DNA of 29,491 nt from a virus, in IMG/VR virus record IMGVR_UViG_3300027320_000039, positions 1 to 29,491 of that record. One strand, 5' to 3'. The notes under the pieces are model-generated. The model saw only the letters and a list, made by a program, of their open reading frames with translations. It had not been told where the DNA came from and made no database searches. How positions within the stretch are numbered: the first letter of the stretch is position 1; every line of letters starts with the position of its first letter. This document shows positions 1 to 8,550 of this stretch, piece by piece. A program made the translations under genes and the position numbers.

Positions 1-2850
1 CATTCTTTCAGCGCCCGAACTACAAAATCCTATTCCATTAAAACCTGATAGCGCTAATAAATCAGTAGAGCCTCCATAAGACATACCATAATAAGCAACT
101 GATGTTCCGTAAAGTGTAAAAGCGTCTGGAGTATTAAAACCGATTTTAGAACCAGCTTGATACATTATACTAATATTACCATTGACACTAATTTTTTCAT
201 TTGGAAGTATTGTTCCAACACCAAAGCTAGTTCCATTATCAAATAATTGACTATTCCCTAAAGTTGACGCTCCAGTAAATTTTGGTAAATAATTAGTCGT
301 TCCCGTTCCTGTAATTGGGTTTGTTAGCGTTGCTTGTTTTCCGTTTAATTGCGTTTGAATACTAGAAGTAACTCCGTCTACATAACTCAATTCTGTATTA
401 GTAATCGTTCCTATTGAAGTGGTGCTTGGTAATACTACAGTTCCCGTAAAAGTTGGACTTGCTAAATTTGCTTTTAAACCTAAATTAGTATCTAAGCTCG
501 TTACTTGACTTTGTGTTATTTGAATAGGCACGTTTGAAATTGCGGTAGTTAAACCTTTTGCATTTACAGTGCTTTGCGCTACATTTGACGCTGTCCCAAA
601 AGTTCCTACGTTAGTATTTACAGTTGCTAAAGTTAAGATAGTTGCTCCCGAAGCATCGCCAGTATGGTTTGCGTTTGAAACTAAAGAGCTGTATTGTGTA
701 TTTGTAGCATTGTCTCCAGTATTACTTCCGCTTAAAGTAGTAATTCCTAACTTTGTTTTAATTGTCGCAGTCGTTTCGTCTCCGGTATTAGTTCCGCTTT
801 GATTTGCAATAGTTGTTAAGTTAGCGTCTGTTACATAACGCTTATTAAGTGAGTCCGCAATGTCGGCAGTTGTAGCATCCGCACCGACGGTCACCAAACC
901 TTTGGAGTCGTATGTAATTTTTGTTTTTGTCGCTGCTACTATTGCAGTATTTTTAACAACTAAATTTGACAAGTCTTGGTCTCCAGTATTAGTTCCGCTT
1001 TGATTACCAATAGTCGTTAAATTTGCATCCGTAACATAACGCTTATTAAGTGAGTCCGCAATGTCGGCAGTTGTAGCGTCTGCGCCAACCGTAACCAAAC
1101 CTTTACTATCGTATGTGATTTTTGTTTTGGTTGCGCCAACAATCGCTGTATTTTTAACAACTAAATTTGTTAAGTCTTGGTCTCCGGTATTACTACCCGA
1201 TAATGTAGTAATTCCTAACTTTGTTTTGATTGTAGCGGTTGTCTCGTCGCCTGTATTAGTTCCGCTTTGATTACCAATAGTCGTTAAATTTGCATCCGTA
1301 ACATAACGCTTATTAACTGAGTCCGCAATTTCTGCCGTCGTAATACTTTTATTTTTCCAAAGAGAAGTTGCACTTTCGTAAGCTAATAATTGATTATTAG
1401 TAACTCCATTAATAGCTACATTATGCAACTCTTGAAGTTCAAAACCATTTTGTATTCTGTAAACTATCGTCCCTAGAGTTGGCGAAGTTCTTATAACGGT
1501 ACCAATATATACCAAATGATTTGGCGCACTAGGTTTTACATTTGTAATAAATCCGGCCGTCGTTGGACTTAAATAAATTGTATCTCCGTCAACCAAAGTA
1601 TCCGAAGTAAAAGGATTAGTCGCGCCTGGTCGAGTGTCTAAATTATCAATTACTCCAATTGTAACGCAATTACCGTCTGAATTATTTGCAATGTCATTTT
1701 CTATAACTCCAAAAGTTCCAGCGCTTGTCCCCTCTGAGTTTGCTATTGACTTAACGAAATTTGGTCGGTTTCCCGTACTTCCTAAAATATAAACAATCGT
1801 ACCTCTGTAAAGAGTCGATCCGGTTGAATTACGTCCGATTATTGTAATTTTATCCGCACTCGTAAAAGTTGGTATATCCTGAGCCGTAATAAAAGGATTA
1901 ACTCCATTCTCTCCGTCGTTAATTAAGTCGCTAGTATTTGTTACCGGAGTTGGAATAGCTGGCTTGTTTAATATTTGAGCTAGGCCACTTATTGCATTCC
2001 AATCGCTATTAACTTGAGCTGCCGGAATAGTAGGCTTATTTAATATTTGAGCGTCTCCAGTTGTAGCGTTCCAATCGGCATTAACATTAACCTCAGCTCC
2101 ATCCTGTATTCCGTCGAGTTTAGTTTTTAATGTATTTGTAAAATCATTTGTACTAAGTCCTTTGCCGGTAATCTTATCGACTTTTAATGCGTCTTGTTGG
2201 TCTACATAGGTAACTGTCGCCAAACCATCAATTGACGGAATAGTAGGCTTGTTTAATATTTCAGCAACTCCACTAGTTGCATTCCAATCGCTATTAACTT
2301 GAGTGTCCGGAATATCATTTGCAGTGATAAAAGGATTAATTCCGTCCGATCCGTCGTTTATTAACTCACTCGTATTTGTAACCTGAGCTGGTATTGTCGG
2401 TTTGTTTAAAATTTCAGCAACTCCGCTAATCGCGTTCCAATCGCTATTAACTTGAGCGTCTGGAATAGTAGGCTTATTAAGTATTTCAGCATCTCCGCTA
2501 ATTGCATCCCAATCAGCGTTGACGTTAACTTGCGCTCCGTCTTCAATTCCGTCAAGTTTTGTTTTCAACGTATTTGTAAAGTCGTTTTCGCTCAATCCCT
2601 TTCCAACAACTTTGTCAACTTTTAAAGCGTCTTGAGTGTCAACGTATGTAACCGTAGCCAATCCGTCAATTGATGGTATGCTCGGTTTGTTTTTAATATA
2701 GTCCGGAGCCTGGTCGTCTATTTGATCCCAATCGCTTTGAACTTGCTCTCCGATTATACGATTAATATTAATAACATAATTATTTGGATTTGCTATAATA
2801 TTAACTTCGTCAACCGCAACTTGTACGTTTATGTCTATAATGTCTGCCAT
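1..2850 (-). CDS. Tail fibre / receptor-binding-type protein, C-terminus outside window
   Basis: The minus-strand frame from ATG at 2850 stays open for 950 codons to the left edge, so the protein is longer than seen. Residues about 1-300 carry repeated DWNA-SG-AEILNKP-IP units, common in phage tail fibres. Residues about 330-480 form a different region (GTIVYILGSTGNRP). Residues about 510-690 hold three copies of an NKRYVTDANLTTI unit, and residues after about 820 read SYVDGVTSSIQTQLNGKQ followed by NYLPKFTG, typical of Bacteroidetes phage fibres ahead of a C-terminal adhesin or chaperone domain. The gene starts 2 bases after the BppU-like gene and is the last visible gene of the portal unit, so it should be a distal, virion-exposed part. 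Fibre identity rests on repeat style and position; the tip domain cannot be seen. Confidence 0.75.
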   Translation of the reverse strand, partial: MADIIDINVQVAVDEVNIIANPNNYVININRIIGEQVQSDWDQIDDQAPDYIKNKPSIPSIDGLATVTYVDTQDALKVDKVVGKGLSENDFTNTLKTKLDGIEDGAQVNVNADWDAISGDAEILNKPTIPDAQVNSDWNAISGVAEILNKPTIPAQVTNTSELINDGSDGINPFITANDIPDTQVNSDWNATSGVAEILNKPTIPSIDGLATVTYVDQQDALKVDKITGKGLSTNDFTNTLKTKLDGIQDGAEVNVNADWNATTGDAQILNKPTIPAAQVNSDWNAISGLAQILNKPAIPTPVTNTSDLINDGENGVNPFITAQDIPTFTSADKITIIGRNSTGSTLYRGTIVYILGSTGNRPNFVKSIANSEGTSAGTFGVIENDIANNSDGNCVTIGVIDNLDTRPGATNPFTSDTLVDGDTIYLSPTTAGFITNVKPSAPNHLVYIGTVIRTSPTLGTIVYRIQNGFELQELHNVAINGVTNNQLLAYESATSLWKNKSITTAEIADSVNKRYVTDANLTTIGNQSGTNTGDETTATIKTKLGITTLSGSNTGDQDLTNLVVKNTAIVGATKTKITYDSKGLVTVGADATTADIADSLNKRYVTDANLTTIGNQSGTNTGDQDLSNLVVKNTAIVAATKTKITYDSKGLVTVGADATTADIADSLNKRYVTDANLTTIANQSGTNTGDETTATIKTKLGITTLSGSNTGDNATNTQYSSLVSNANHTGDASGATILTLATVNTNVGTFGTASNVAQSTVNAKGLTTAISNVPIQITQSQVTSLDTNLGLKANLASPTFTGTVVLPSTTSIGTITNTELSYVDGVTSSIQTQLNGKQATLTNPITGTGTTNYLPKFTGASTLGNSQLFDNGTSFGVGTILPNEKISVNGNISIMYQAGSKIGFNTPDAFTLYGTSVAYYGMSYGGSTDLLALSGFNGIGFCSSGAERM
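820..1345 (-). repeat. Three-copy NKRYVTDANL repeat in the fibre gene
   Basis: Near-identical DNA starting cataacgcttatta occurs at 834, 1035 and 1302, giving repeat steps of 201 and 267 bp (67 and 89 codons). Each copy encodes ADS-NKRYVTDANLTTI followed by QSGTNTGD. The first two copies are almost identical over about 190 bp, so this array is younger than, or more often homogenised than, the 438-bp module. Confidence 0.85.
1880..2690 (-). repeat. Tandem 438-bp module in the fibre gene
   Basis: The block encoding SIDGLATVTYVD, then GKGLS-NDFTNTLKTKLDGI, NADW, LNKPTIP and NPFITA occurs twice. Matching points at about 2666 and 2228 are 438 bp (146 codons) apart. The copies have diverged at many third positions but keep the same order of sub-motifs. 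This is an internal duplication inside the fibre shaft. Confidence 0.8.
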
Positions 2851-2852
2851 AA

Positions 2853-3176
2853 TTATCGTGTTATGTCGTTAGTAATTGTAAATAATCCACTTACCCACGT
2901 ATTAACCTCTCCGTTTTCGGTTGTAACTTGAATGTCATATTTGTAGTCGCAAGCCTCAATATTAATGATTTGCTCATCAATACAAAACTCTCCATTTGTC
3001 GGATCAAAAATTGTAATTGTAGGCTCTAAATAAACAAGTCCTCCAGGTTGTTTTCTCAATTGTATTTTTACTTCTCCATCCGTTAGGTCTAATGGATTTT
3101 CATTTATTATTATTTGAAAGTCCGTTTGTTTGAACGTGTCTCCTCTTTTGGTTGTAAAGTTTAATGTCGATGCCAT
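2853..3176 (-). CDS. BppU N-terminal-like baseplate/fibre-attachment protein
   Basis: This 107-residue protein has no signal peptide or membrane segment and alternates short polar and hydrophobic stretches, as in an all-beta fold. The opening (TTKRGDTFKQTDFQI), the middle (VKIQLRKQPGGLVY) and the ending (YDIQVTTENGEVNTWVSGLF) follow the pattern of the N-terminal immunoglobulin-like domain of baseplate upper proteins and similar fibre-anchoring domains. It sits between the connector gene and the fibre gene, 2 bases ahead of the latter, which suits a protein linking fibre to tail or capsid. The family assignment is from pattern memory only. Confidence 0.5.
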   Translation of the reverse strand: MASTLNFTTKRGDTFKQTDFQIIINENPLDLTDGEVKIQLRKQPGGLVYLEPTITIFDPTNGEFCIDEQIINIEACDYKYDIQVTTENGEVNTWVSGLFTITNDITR

Positions 3177-3238
3177 TTGTTAAAAATTTTTTTAATTTTT
3201 TAATATTCTCCTCTGTCCTTTTGTCTGTTTTCCTCATA

Positions 3239-3748
3239 TTAATATGGTCTGTCTAGCCACCATTTGCCACAAATTAAATTCGAGCGCATTGGGTTGACTA
3301 TATTAGTTGAACTACTAACGTACTCCGGTAAATTAAATTTATACAACCATCTTAACATTCGATCTTGGTACATTTCTGACTTTAATCTCATATTATTAAC
3401 CAAATAATCTACCTCCGTTTTGTCAACGGCTACTGAGTTTTCGGGTTGCGCCTTAAATATTCCGTTATTATTTACTTTATAAGCTCCGATTAATAAATAT
3501 TCAACCGCTGCCGCTGCAATTATAAACGGAACTATATAACCCTCGTAAAGAGTTAAGTAATCGCCATCCAAATCGTCGTTTTCAAAGTCTAAGCAAATCT
3601 TATTATATAAAGTTTCGCCTAAAATCTCCTCTAATCTTATTCTCTGAGCGTCTGCGATGCAAGGAATATATAAATCAATATCAATATTCCCGCCTAAAAG
3701 CGTGTTTTTAGTTAGTTCGTTTTCGCGAAGTAGTATTGTCGTTGCCAT
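3239..3748 (-). CDS. Head-tail connector / adaptor protein
   Basis: This 169-residue protein looks mostly helical. It has an N-terminal LLGGNIDIDLYIPCIADAQ segment, then LEEILGETLYNKI and a hydrophobic helix YIVPFIIAAAAVEYLL. Proteins of this type occur next to the portal gene in Bacteroidetes phages and correspond in position and size to gp6/gp15-type adaptors that bind the portal ring. Its start overlaps the portal stop by one base (TAATG), implying coupled translation. The role comes mainly from position and fold type; no catalytic motif is expected. Confidence 0.6.
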   Translation of the reverse strand: MATTILLRENELTKNTLLGGNIDIDLYIPCIADAQRIRLEEILGETLYNKICLDFENDDLDGDYLTLYEGYIVPFIIAAAAVEYLLIGAYKVNNNGIFKAQPENSVAVDKTEVDYLVNNMRLKSEMYQDRMLRWLYKFNLPEYVSSSTNIVNPMRSNLICGKWWLDRPY

Positions 3749-5475
3749 TATTGTCTATAATTTGGAGTTAATGACCAAAAATTGTTGCTCGGTGAGGCGA
3801 TTTGTGCCACTTCAACCTCATTTTGTTGCCATTGCGCTTGAGGTCTGTCCGCTGGATCTAAGTCTAAAATCATTTTTCGAGCCTCGTTTACTCCGATTTG
3901 TTTATTATTTTTACGTAAATATATTTTTCTCATCCAAAAATGGTTGCAATTTACCCCACCTTTATAAAGCCAAATTGAATAGTTATCCGCTCCGTCTGGC
4001 CCAAGTCCCGGATTAACAACTTTTGTCTCTGCGATTGTAATATCCTCCTTGCGATAAGTACGCGCAGCGCTTACCATTTTATTACAAAAATCTCTTTGCG
4101 CTCCCAAACTACCCTCGTAAGAATATCGTATCTTAAAAAGCTCCGTGTCTTGTTCGCTTGTTACATTTGGGAAACTAGAAAACGACTTAGCTAAATTTAA
4201 AGTTATTTCGTTAATCTCTAGCTCTTTTGTTACCGGTATTGCGTCAATCTCAATCCATTCGTCCTCGTTTAATATTTCGCCCATTTCAATAAGAGCGTCG
4301 GCCACTTGTGAAAGTCCGTTATCGTCTTTTGCGCAGCAAATTTGTTGACTTGCTAATTGAATTGGAGCAACCGTTGGAGTTTCTGCAATTGCTTGCTCTT
4401 CGCCTCTAAGGTTTTCAAATTGTAAGTCCAAAGTAATTCCGTTAACGGCGAATATCTCCATTAAACTATCTAAAATAATTTCTTGTTTTGGTGAAATTAC
4501 ATTTATCATTAATTCAGCAAATCCAACTTTTATCTCCTCAGCGTTTGAACTAAAACCGTTTGCCTCTTTTATCCCTACTAACATCGGAGACGTTAGTTTA
4601 TGAGACGTACAAAGTTGCTGTCTAGCCTCTGCGCTTAAGTACGCATATTGTTGATGAGCGTCCGATACTTCCAAAGCCGAAATTGTAATCTCGCTATCTT
4701 TGTTATCATTCCAATTTAAAAAGAAAGCTCCAGCGTTTTGAGATCCGGTTAAGTGATTTCTAATTTGTCTCGTATTTTCTTGAATTGTCTCTGCGCTCTC
4801 TTGGATACCACAATTCATATTTATAATATGACCGAATGACAATCCTTTTTGAATGTGATTGATTGAGTAATTACTTATTTCTTCCTCCATTTTAGCCCAC
4901 GAAATCCCGGACACGTAACTTGGATTACTATAATAAAATTGCCCAACCTGGTAATCTCTAATTATATAAATTTCTGAGCGTTCGTTTGATCCCTCGCCAA
5001 ATCCAAAAGCGTCGAAACGTTCCGGCTTGTATTTATTTACATTTGAGAAATCATAAGAGTAATAAAATCCTGTAATGTCTCCCTCTTCATTTGCAACCTC
5101 TGGAGCAATCCTTTGTTTTGCAATATGAAAGCATCTCTGTATTTTATTATTTATATATTTTATTTCAATTGATGCCTCGCCAAACATTTCAAAATCCTTG
5201 CATATTTTACGCAAATCTTTTTTAGAAACTAACGACATAATCGCAGCCCATTCGCTTGGCTTTTGTGCTTTGCCAGTTGAAGTCAAACCTTTGCCATAAA
5301 TAAACTGACTATAAGAGTCAATTATCGCTGAGTTAGTTGGTGATCCATTATAAGCATCAATAATTATTTGATAAAAGCTATTTTTATCTCCATTTAAAAC
5401 CCATTTTTTTCCGCTCACTTCTCTAATCTCTGGGCGAATGTAGTTTGATAGGTTAATAATTTGTAATTTTTCCAT
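3748..5475 (-). CDS. Portal protein with extra C-terminal domain
   Basis: The 575-residue length and the N-terminal pattern fit portal proteins: a start near YNGSPTNSAIIDSYSQFIYG, SWAKMEEEISNYSINHIQKG, and a long helical region with SAEARQQLCTSHKLTSPMLVG and GFSSNAEEI. Portals form the dodecameric DNA gate at the capsid vertex. Residues about 440-575 do not look like a portal core. They contain RDFCNKMVSAARTYRKEDI, GPDGADNYSIWLYKGG, and a CNHFWMR cluster with Cys and His, so a second structural domain appears to be fused. The gene follows a 102-residue gene by 3 bases and precedes the connector. The portal call is good; the function of the C-terminal part is unknown. Confidence 0.75.
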   Translation of the reverse strand: MEKLQIINLSNYIRPEIREVSGKKWVLNGDKNSFYQIIIDAYNGSPTNSAIIDSYSQFIYGKGLTSTGKAQKPSEWAAIMSLVSKKDLRKICKDFEMFGEASIEIKYINNKIQRCFHIAKQRIAPEVANEEGDITGFYYSYDFSNVNKYKPERFDAFGFGEGSNERSEIYIIRDYQVGQFYYSNPSYVSGISWAKMEEEISNYSINHIQKGLSFGHIINMNCGIQESAETIQENTRQIRNHLTGSQNAGAFFLNWNDNKDSEITISALEVSDAHQQYAYLSAEARQQLCTSHKLTSPMLVGIKEANGFSSNAEEIKVGFAELMINVISPKQEIILDSLMEIFAVNGITLDLQFENLRGEEQAIAETPTVAPIQLASQQICCAKDDNGLSQVADALIEMGEILNEDEWIEIDAIPVTKELEINEITLNLAKSFSSFPNVTSEQDTELFKIRYSYEGSLGAQRDFCNKMVSAARTYRKEDITIAETKVVNPGLGPDGADNYSIWLYKGGVNCNHFWMRKIYLRKNNKQIGVNEARKMILDLDPADRPQAQWQQNEVEVAQIASPSNNFWSLTPNYRQ

Positions 5476-5478
5476 AAA

Positions 5479-5787
5479 TTATACTTTTAGAACTCCTTTA
5501 TTAAGTTCAAAATTTTCAAGGTCGGTTTGAGCAGTTGCAAAAGCCTTGCCTCTATAAATTAAAATGTCATTTTCATTGATTGTAATCTCGAAACTTTGCC
5601 CCTCTTTAAAAATAGGCTCGTCAAAAATTAATATTAACACACTATTTTGATAATAAGTAGCTAATATTTCAATCTCTGTCGTTGTATCTCGTAACTCATC
5701 GCGTAATAAAAACGTCAATTCACCTCCATTATAAGATCGAGGAATGCATTTGAATTGGTAGGGTGCTGTTAAATTAAATATCCACAT
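5479..5787 (-). CDS. Small conserved-type structural protein, function unknown
   Basis: I do not recognise this 102-residue protein with certainty. It has alternating hydrophobic strands (ELTFLLRDELRD, SVLILIFDEPIF, FEITINENDILIYRGKAF) and is probably a compact beta domain without signal peptide or membrane segment. It is the first gene of the portal-fibre unit, lies 3 bases before portal and directly follows late-promoter-like site A, whose motif ends 5 bases before the start codon. A virion or assembly role is inferred from position only. Confidence 0.6.
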   Translation of the reverse strand: MWIFNLTAPYQFKCIPRSYNGGELTFLLRDELRDTTTEIEILATYYQNSVLILIFDEPIFKEGQSFEITINENDILIYRGKAFATAQTDLENFELNKGVLKV

Positions 5788-5816
5788 ATATATATAACTA
5801 TAAAATAACGTTTTGT
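5788..5816 (-). promoter_or_regulatory. Putative phage late promoter, site A
   Basis: On the minus strand ACAAAAC, ten bases, then AGTTATA (5816-5793) is followed by TATAT and the start codon at 5787. The same two blocks with the same ten-base gap occur at sites B and C. It lacks the Bacteroidetes TAnnTTTG -7 box, so a non-housekeeping sigma or activator is inferred. With the second block only 5 bases from ATG, the transcript would be leaderless or nearly so if that block is a -10 element. Confidence 0.6.
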
Positions 5817-5819
5817 AAC

Positions 5820-5848
5820 AAAAAAAGCCACCGAAGTGACTTTTTTTT
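5820..5848 (-). terminator. Intrinsic terminator with UUCG tetraloop
   Basis: Read on the minus strand, A-tract, GUCAC, UUCG, GUGGC, U-tract forms a hairpin (one G-U pair) closed by the very stable C(UUCG)G tetraloop. It ends the capsid/tail-tube unit about 20 bases after the stop at 5869 and lies just before site A. Confidence 0.85.
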
Positions 5849-5868
5849 AAACAAACTATGAAAGAAAA

Positions 5869-6393
5869 TTAGGAAACAACCACGTCGCTAACCAAAGCCA
5901 TTAATGCGCTTTTAGTTGCTGAGTCCAAAAATGGACTTAAATTACTTTCCTCGGCAGTTATGGTTAATGTAAACCCGGATAAATCCGCTCCGGCGCCTCC
6001 GGTTACTTTTGTGCAGTTTGACATTGTTCCGTTAGCTGCACCAACTAAAAGAATATTTCCATTATAATCCTCTACGAAAACGTAAGGACGAGATGCGCAA
6101 ATTAATTGAATTTGACCTTGTAAGTCAGCCGATAATTTTGGAAGTGTAACCGCTAATGATTGAGCGTTTAAAAATGTTCCGTTATCCTGTGAGCTTGTTC
6201 CGGTTTCTGTTAATGTATTTGTAGTCGCTTTAACTTCGTATTTAAAAACTTCGTCCAAAGATCCCAAGCTCGTAACCTGGTGCGCTGCAATTACAAAAGT
6301 ATAATCGTCATAATTGGCGAAATATAAATTTTTGTAACCACCTCTTTGATCTTTACATCCTAGAAGTTTTCCTTTTGATATAAGACAAGACAT
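5869..6393 (-). CDS. Probable major tail (tube) protein
   Basis: This 174-residue protein begins MSCLISKGKLLGCKDQRGG, an opening I associate with structural proteins directly after the major capsid gene in Bacteroidetes siphophages. It is rich in beta-type segments (YTFVIAAHQVT, YEVKATTNTLTETG, SYVFVEDYNG-like) and ends in a small helical tail. Size and composition fit a tail tube subunit, which would polymerise around the tape measure. It follows the capsid gene after a strong hairpin (6414-6443), which could set the ratio of the two products by partial readthrough. Another decoration or head protein is possible. Confidence 0.5.
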   Translation of the reverse strand: MSCLISKGKLLGCKDQRGGYKNLYFANYDDYTFVIAAHQVTSLGSLDEVFKYEVKATTNTLTETGTSSQDNGTFLNAQSLAVTLPKLSADLQGQIQLICASRPYVFVEDYNGNILLVGAANGTMSNCTKVTGGAGADLSGFTLTITAEESNLSPFLDSATKSALMALVSDVVVS

Positions 6394-6413
6394 ATATTTG
6401 TGATTTTTTTATT

Positions 6414-6443
6414 AAAAACCGCTCAAATTAATGAGCGGTTTTT
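6414..6443 (-). terminator. Intrinsic terminator after major capsid gene
   Basis: AAAAACCGCTCA and TGAGCGGTTTTT form a perfect 12-bp stem around a 6-base loop, with A and U tracts on both sides so it can act on either strand. It lies between the capsid stop (6455) and the start of the next gene (6393). No promoter-like motif separates the two genes, so the downstream gene probably depends on readthrough. Confidence 0.85.
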
Positions 6444-6454
6444 ATGTTAATTAA

Positions 6455-7354
6455 TTAGTCTAAAGATAACCAAACGATTTCCTCAGCGTTGTAATATCCA
6501 ACACCTACAGCGTAAACCACTTTTCCTCTAACTTTTCCAGTTAGTAAACCGATTTCGTCTTCGTCAACTAAAGCAACTTGATTGTAGTCAGCTGTTAAAC
6601 CTGTAGCAAAAACTAAGTTTTTCTTTTCGTAGATAACAACTGAGTTAGCTGGTAATCCGTTTAATACTGTTAATGTGTGACGACCGAATGCCAAAGGAAA
6701 ATCAGTGTTACCCATTCCGTAAGTAATTCCTTGAGTTGACAAGTGGAAAGCGTAAGCCTGAGCAACGTCTGGAGAAACCGCAACGATTAACTCTTTATTT
6801 CTCAAAGCAACTGGCACAGCGCTTAAAGCTGGTTTCAAATATTTAGTCAATACGTTAGCCTCAGTAACGGCAGCGTCAGCAGTTGGTTTGTTAACGTCAG
6901 CGTCAGCAGTAAATTGAGTTAACCAACCGTCAAAGTTAGTTGAAGACGTCCACATGTCAGACTCTAATTTTTCACCGATAGCTCCTAAAACTTCCGCTTG
7001 GATTGCGTCCATAATGTCGCTAGGTGCTGTTCCGTTAGCAGCTCCTCCGCCCATAATTCCGTCAGACCAAGTCTGTCTAAAATCTTCTTTACAAACATCA
7101 AAATCATTTTTGAATTTGAAAGGCTCGATTGCGTTTTCGTTTAATACGATTGTTCCAGCTGGAGCAAATCCGCAAGTGTAAGCAGTTGTCCCGTCTGTGT
7201 AAGCAATTTTTCTCAAAGAGATTTTAAAGTTTACATTCTCAGCGATTGTTACCGCTCCTTTTTCTATTGTGTCAATAGTTTTGAACGCTTGACCGATAAT
7301 TGCACCGGCAGCCGTTCCATTGTAGTTCGATGATACAGTTGTAGTTGTAGCCAT
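6455..7354 (-). CDS. Major capsid protein
   Basis: At 299 residues this has the length and texture of a small HK97-fold major capsid protein: an N-terminal arm, a segment with FDVCKEDFRQTW, a long helix (SDIMDAIQAEVLGAIGEKLESDMW), an Ala-rich spine, and a C-terminal beta domain ending YAVGVGYYNAEEIVW. Its codons are more uniform than its neighbours' (repeated gtt, gct, gaa), as expected for a heavily expressed gene. It follows the protease/scaffold gene by 9 bases and is closed by a strong terminator. The capsid fold is inferred from family resemblance and context. Confidence 0.8.
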   Translation of the reverse strand: MATTTTVSSNYNGTAAGAIIGQAFKTIDTIEKGAVTIAENVNFKISLRKIAYTDGTTAYTCGFAPAGTIVLNENAIEPFKFKNDFDVCKEDFRQTWSDGIMGGGAANGTAPSDIMDAIQAEVLGAIGEKLESDMWTSSTNFDGWLTQFTADADVNKPTADAAVTEANVLTKYLKPALSAVPVALRNKELIVAVSPDVAQAYAFHLSTQGITYGMGNTDFPLAFGRHTLTVLNGLPANSVVIYEKKNLVFATGLTADYNQVALVDEDEIGLLTGKVRGKVVYAVGVGYYNAEEIVWLSLD

Positions 7355-7363
7355 TTTTTAAAA

Positions 7364-8470
7364 TTATTTTTTTAAGTTATTTAATATTTTTTGTGATCTA
7401 GTTAGTTTCACGTTTTTTGTTGAAGTTTCAGCAACTTCCGGCTTTGCTTTTGTTGACGCTTTTACTTCAACTTGAGTAGTTTTAACCTCAGTAATTTGAG
7501 CTGTTAATTCAGTACGAATTGACTCAATTTGTTTTGAAACTTCAATACTCATATTGGTAACGATAGCTTTTATCATTTCCTCAGTAGTCATTTCAACCTC
7601 AACTTCAGCCTCAGCCTCCGGAGTTTCCTCTTCAGCCATTGCGTCTTTAATTTCAGCAATTTTCCCCTCTTCGGTAATTACTAAAATTTTTCCGTCTTCA
7701 AGTTCGTGTTCTCCAACTGGAGCTGGAACTTTGTCGCCATTTTCAGCAACGATAAAAACCGCTTGCTCAGCCTCAAAAGACTCAGCCTCTAAAATAGTTA
7801 CACCATCTTTTAGCATCATTGTAGCCATTGTAACCTCAACGGTTTCAATTACTTCAACTTGCTCAGCCTCGTTCGATAATTTTATCGATGCGAAACCATC
7901 TTTTATCGCGTTAACGATACTCTCTAAATTCATATTGATTTCTGTTTTTAAATTTACTCTCTCCATATCAAAGACTCCGTCAATCGAAAATCCTTTGACT
8001 TTGCCGGTCTTAACGTAGTCGTTCCAAATCTCGTCGTTATTAACTTTCATTAATCCAAACCAGGTGCCAACCTCTTCGTTAAATCCGTAATGTACCGACT
8101 TATCGTGTACCTCGTCTTCTTTTATCCAACTTTCAACAAATGTTACATTTTGGATTTGCTCTCCAGAGTGTTCGATTGTTGAATTATTTTGATATCCTTT
8201 TAAGGCAAAATTTTGTTGAACTTGTTTAATCGTTTCTTTTGGGAATACGATATTAAATTCGTGGCCGTCCTGATTTCTGTAAATCGGTTGGTTAGGAATT
8301 AATATTGCACCCATCAAAATTCTTTGCTCCTCGTTTACGGTTGCTAGTTTAATTTCTTTTTGTTTTGAAAGTGTGATAAAATTAACACCTATCGCCGGAT
8401 CAGAAACTAACGACACACAATATACTCCGTCGTTTTCCTCTTCATTAAATAAAACTTTGTAAGTCTCCAT
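7364..8470 (-). CDS. Prohead protease (XkdF-like) fused to scaffold
   Basis: Residues 1-170 resemble the XkdF-type prohead serine protease: a hydrophobic start, EHSG with candidate catalytic His101, FVESWIK (about 111-117), and GFSIDG with candidate catalytic Ser162. Residues about 175-368 are acidic, low-complexity and probably coiled (EAEAEVEVEMTTEEMIKAI), then end in a Lys-rich tail (ILNNLKK), as in scaffold domains that are cleaved out of the prohead. The protein would organise capsid assembly and then digest the scaffold. It is the first gene of the capsid unit, directly behind site B. Confidence 0.75.
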   Translation of the reverse strand: METYKVLFNEEENDGVYCVSLVSDPAIGVNFITLSKQKEIKLATVNEEQRILMGAILIPNQPIYRNQDGHEFNIVFPKETIKQVQQNFALKGYQNNSTIEHSGEQIQNVTFVESWIKEDEVHDKSVHYGFNEEVGTWFGLMKVNNDEIWNDYVKTGKVKGFSIDGVFDMERVNLKTEINMNLESIVNAIKDGFASIKLSNEAEQVEVIETVEVTMATMMLKDGVTILEAESFEAEQAVFIVAENGDKVPAPVGEHELEDGKILVITEEGKIAEIKDAMAEEETPEAEAEVEVEMTTEEMIKAIVTNMSIEVSKQIESIRTELTAQITEVKTTQVEVKASTKAKPEVAETSTKNVKLTRSQKILNNLKK

Positions 8471-8500
8471 ATATACTATAACTTTAATTTGTTGTTTTGT
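8471..8500 (-). promoter_or_regulatory. Putative phage late promoter, site B
   Basis: Minus-strand ACAAAAC-N10-AGTTATA (8500-8477) is followed by GTATAT and ATG at 8470. Block sequences and the ten-base gap match sites A and C exactly; the distance to ATG is one base longer. It drives the protease-capsid unit and lies at the left end of a gene-free, very AT-rich 308-bp stretch (8471-8778). Confidence 0.6.
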
Positions 8501-8550
8501 TATAAACTTTTTGCATTAAATTTTAATTTAATGACATAACTTTTTTTTAT

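Noticed and set aside
569-802. Open frames on the plus strand here and in many other places (for example 7554-8018, 3657-4016, 9546-9779)
   Set aside because: All lie opposite well-supported minus-strand genes, have odd composition (Ser/Val/Ile rich) and no promoter or recognised family; they are mirror images of the real coding frames.
3100-3237. A 45-codon frame starting just after the connector gene
   Set aside because: More than half of it lies out of frame inside the BppU-like gene, and it has no recognisable composition; the AT-rich gap 3177-3238 can simply be a spacer.
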